Assembly (NCBI GenBank): GCA_945890735.1
Contig: CAMDCZ010000071.1
Coordinates: 1 to 6,536, forward strand
Direction of reading: 5' to 3'
Length of the DNA: 6,536 nt
DNA from: Bordetella parapertussis
GTDB lineage: Bacteria; Pseudomonadota; Gammaproteobacteria; Burkholderiales; Burkholderiaceae_C
Under the pieces are notes generated by a model that was not told where the DNA came from, made no database searches, and was given only the letters and a program-made list of their open reading frames with translations. Position numbers and translations under genes: made by a program. The number at the start of each line of letters is the position of its first letter. Position 1 is the first letter of the stretch. Positions 6,078-6,536 of the stretch are shown here, piece by piece.

Positions 6078-6536
6078 ACGCAGCTTTTTGGAGTGGCTGT
6101 GCACCGCTTCGACCAAGGCGCTCACATGCTCGGGCGGGGTGAACTGGCTGATGCCGTGGCCGAGGTTGAAGATCTGGGTTGGACCGGTGGTGTTCGGGTC
6201 GGTGTGGGGTTTGCCAAAGCTGTCCAACACGCCGCGCACCTGCGCCGCGATCGCCTCCGGTGGGGCAAACAGCACGTTCGGGTCGATGTTGCCTTGCAGC
6301 GCTTTGCCCGGGCCGCCCACCGCACCGCCCACCTGGGCACGGGCTTTGCCTAAATTGACCGTCCAGTCCAGGCCCAGCACCTCGCAGTCGAGCTCGGCCA
6401 TCTCGGGCAGCCACAGGCCGCCGCCCTTGGTGAACACGATGCGCGGAATCACCGCGCCGTCATGGCTGCGCTGGAGTTGGGCCAGCACCCGGCGGGTGTA
6501 AGCCAGGCTGAATGCTTGGAAGGCGCCATCGGCCAG
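6066..6536 (-). CDS. hemE: Uroporphyrinogen III decarboxylase, C-terminal part (runs off right edge)
   Basis: HemE removes the four acetate carboxyls of uroporphyrinogen III to give coproporphyrinogen III in cytoplasmic haem synthesis. The 156 visible residues, about two fifths of a normal protein, start in LADGAFQAFSLAY and include IVFTKGGGLWLPEM, LGLDW, LQGNIDPNVL and IFNLGHGI. The His of NLGHG is the conserved active-site-region residue. A roughly ten-residue Pro/Thr-rich insertion before IFNLGHG, compared with E. coli, fits my memory of Burkholderiales HemE. The stop TGA is at 6068-6066, inside a stem-loop. The start lies outside the window. The gene is on the same strand as priA, but the long AT-rich gap argues against simple operon overlap. 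Confidence 0.95.
   Translation of the reverse strand: MADGAFQAFSLAYTRRVLAQLQRSHDGAVIPRIVFTKGGGLWLPEMAELDCEVLGLDWTVNLGKARAQVGGAVGGPGKALQGNIDPNVLFAPPEAIAAQVRGVLDSFGKPHTDPNTTGPTQIFNLGHGISQFTPPEHVSALVEAVHSHSKKLRQAA

Noticed and set aside
5995..6414. 139-codon minus-strand frame overlapping hemE
   Set aside because: It is a shadow of hemE in another frame. The downstream frame MHKILVTA (6024-5998) is too short to support.

Overview
The window reads as ordinary chromosome from a high-GC betaproteobacterium, most likely Burkholderiales/Comamonadaceae. This rests on GC-rich third codon positions, on the style of the SelD, PriA, Rep and HemE proteins, and on the small HemE insertion just before its FNLGHG motif. 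The taxonomic placement is recognition from memory, not a search.

Layout, left to right. At 1-246 (minus) is the N-terminus of an indolepyruvate:ferredoxin oxidoreductase alpha-like protein that runs off the left edge. Divergent from it, selD (338-1435, plus) encodes a complete selenide, water dikinase. Facing selD, and probably transcribed as one unit, are priA (5729-3624, minus) and rep (3543-1459, minus). Both encode complete DNA helicases of replication restart and fork progression. At the convergent rep/selD junction lies what looks like the first ~21 codons of a TfoX/Sxy-family gene (1452-1390, minus), cut off by the selD 3' end. SelD in turn carries about 11 extra C-terminal residues read from the antisense of that fragment. 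The right edge holds the C-terminal 156 codons of hemE (6536-6066, minus), uroporphyrinogen decarboxylase.

Between hemE and priA is a 336-base gene-free region that is strikingly AT-rich (about 39% GC by hand count, down to 30% at 5941-6000, against roughly 60-68% in the genes). It carries two same-orientation matches to the DnaA-box consensus TTATNCACA, one of them the perfect TTATCCACA. It may be an origin-like element or a DnaA-responsive control region for priA. The priA start (TTG) sits inside an 8-bp tandem duplication, just after a six-codon open frame.

I found no phage, transposon, CRISPR, toxin-antitoxin or defence system, and no clearly new biological system. The points most worth checking are the DnaA-box/AT-rich island, the truncated tfoX-selD junction, and the mutually exclusive hairpins over the selD start.
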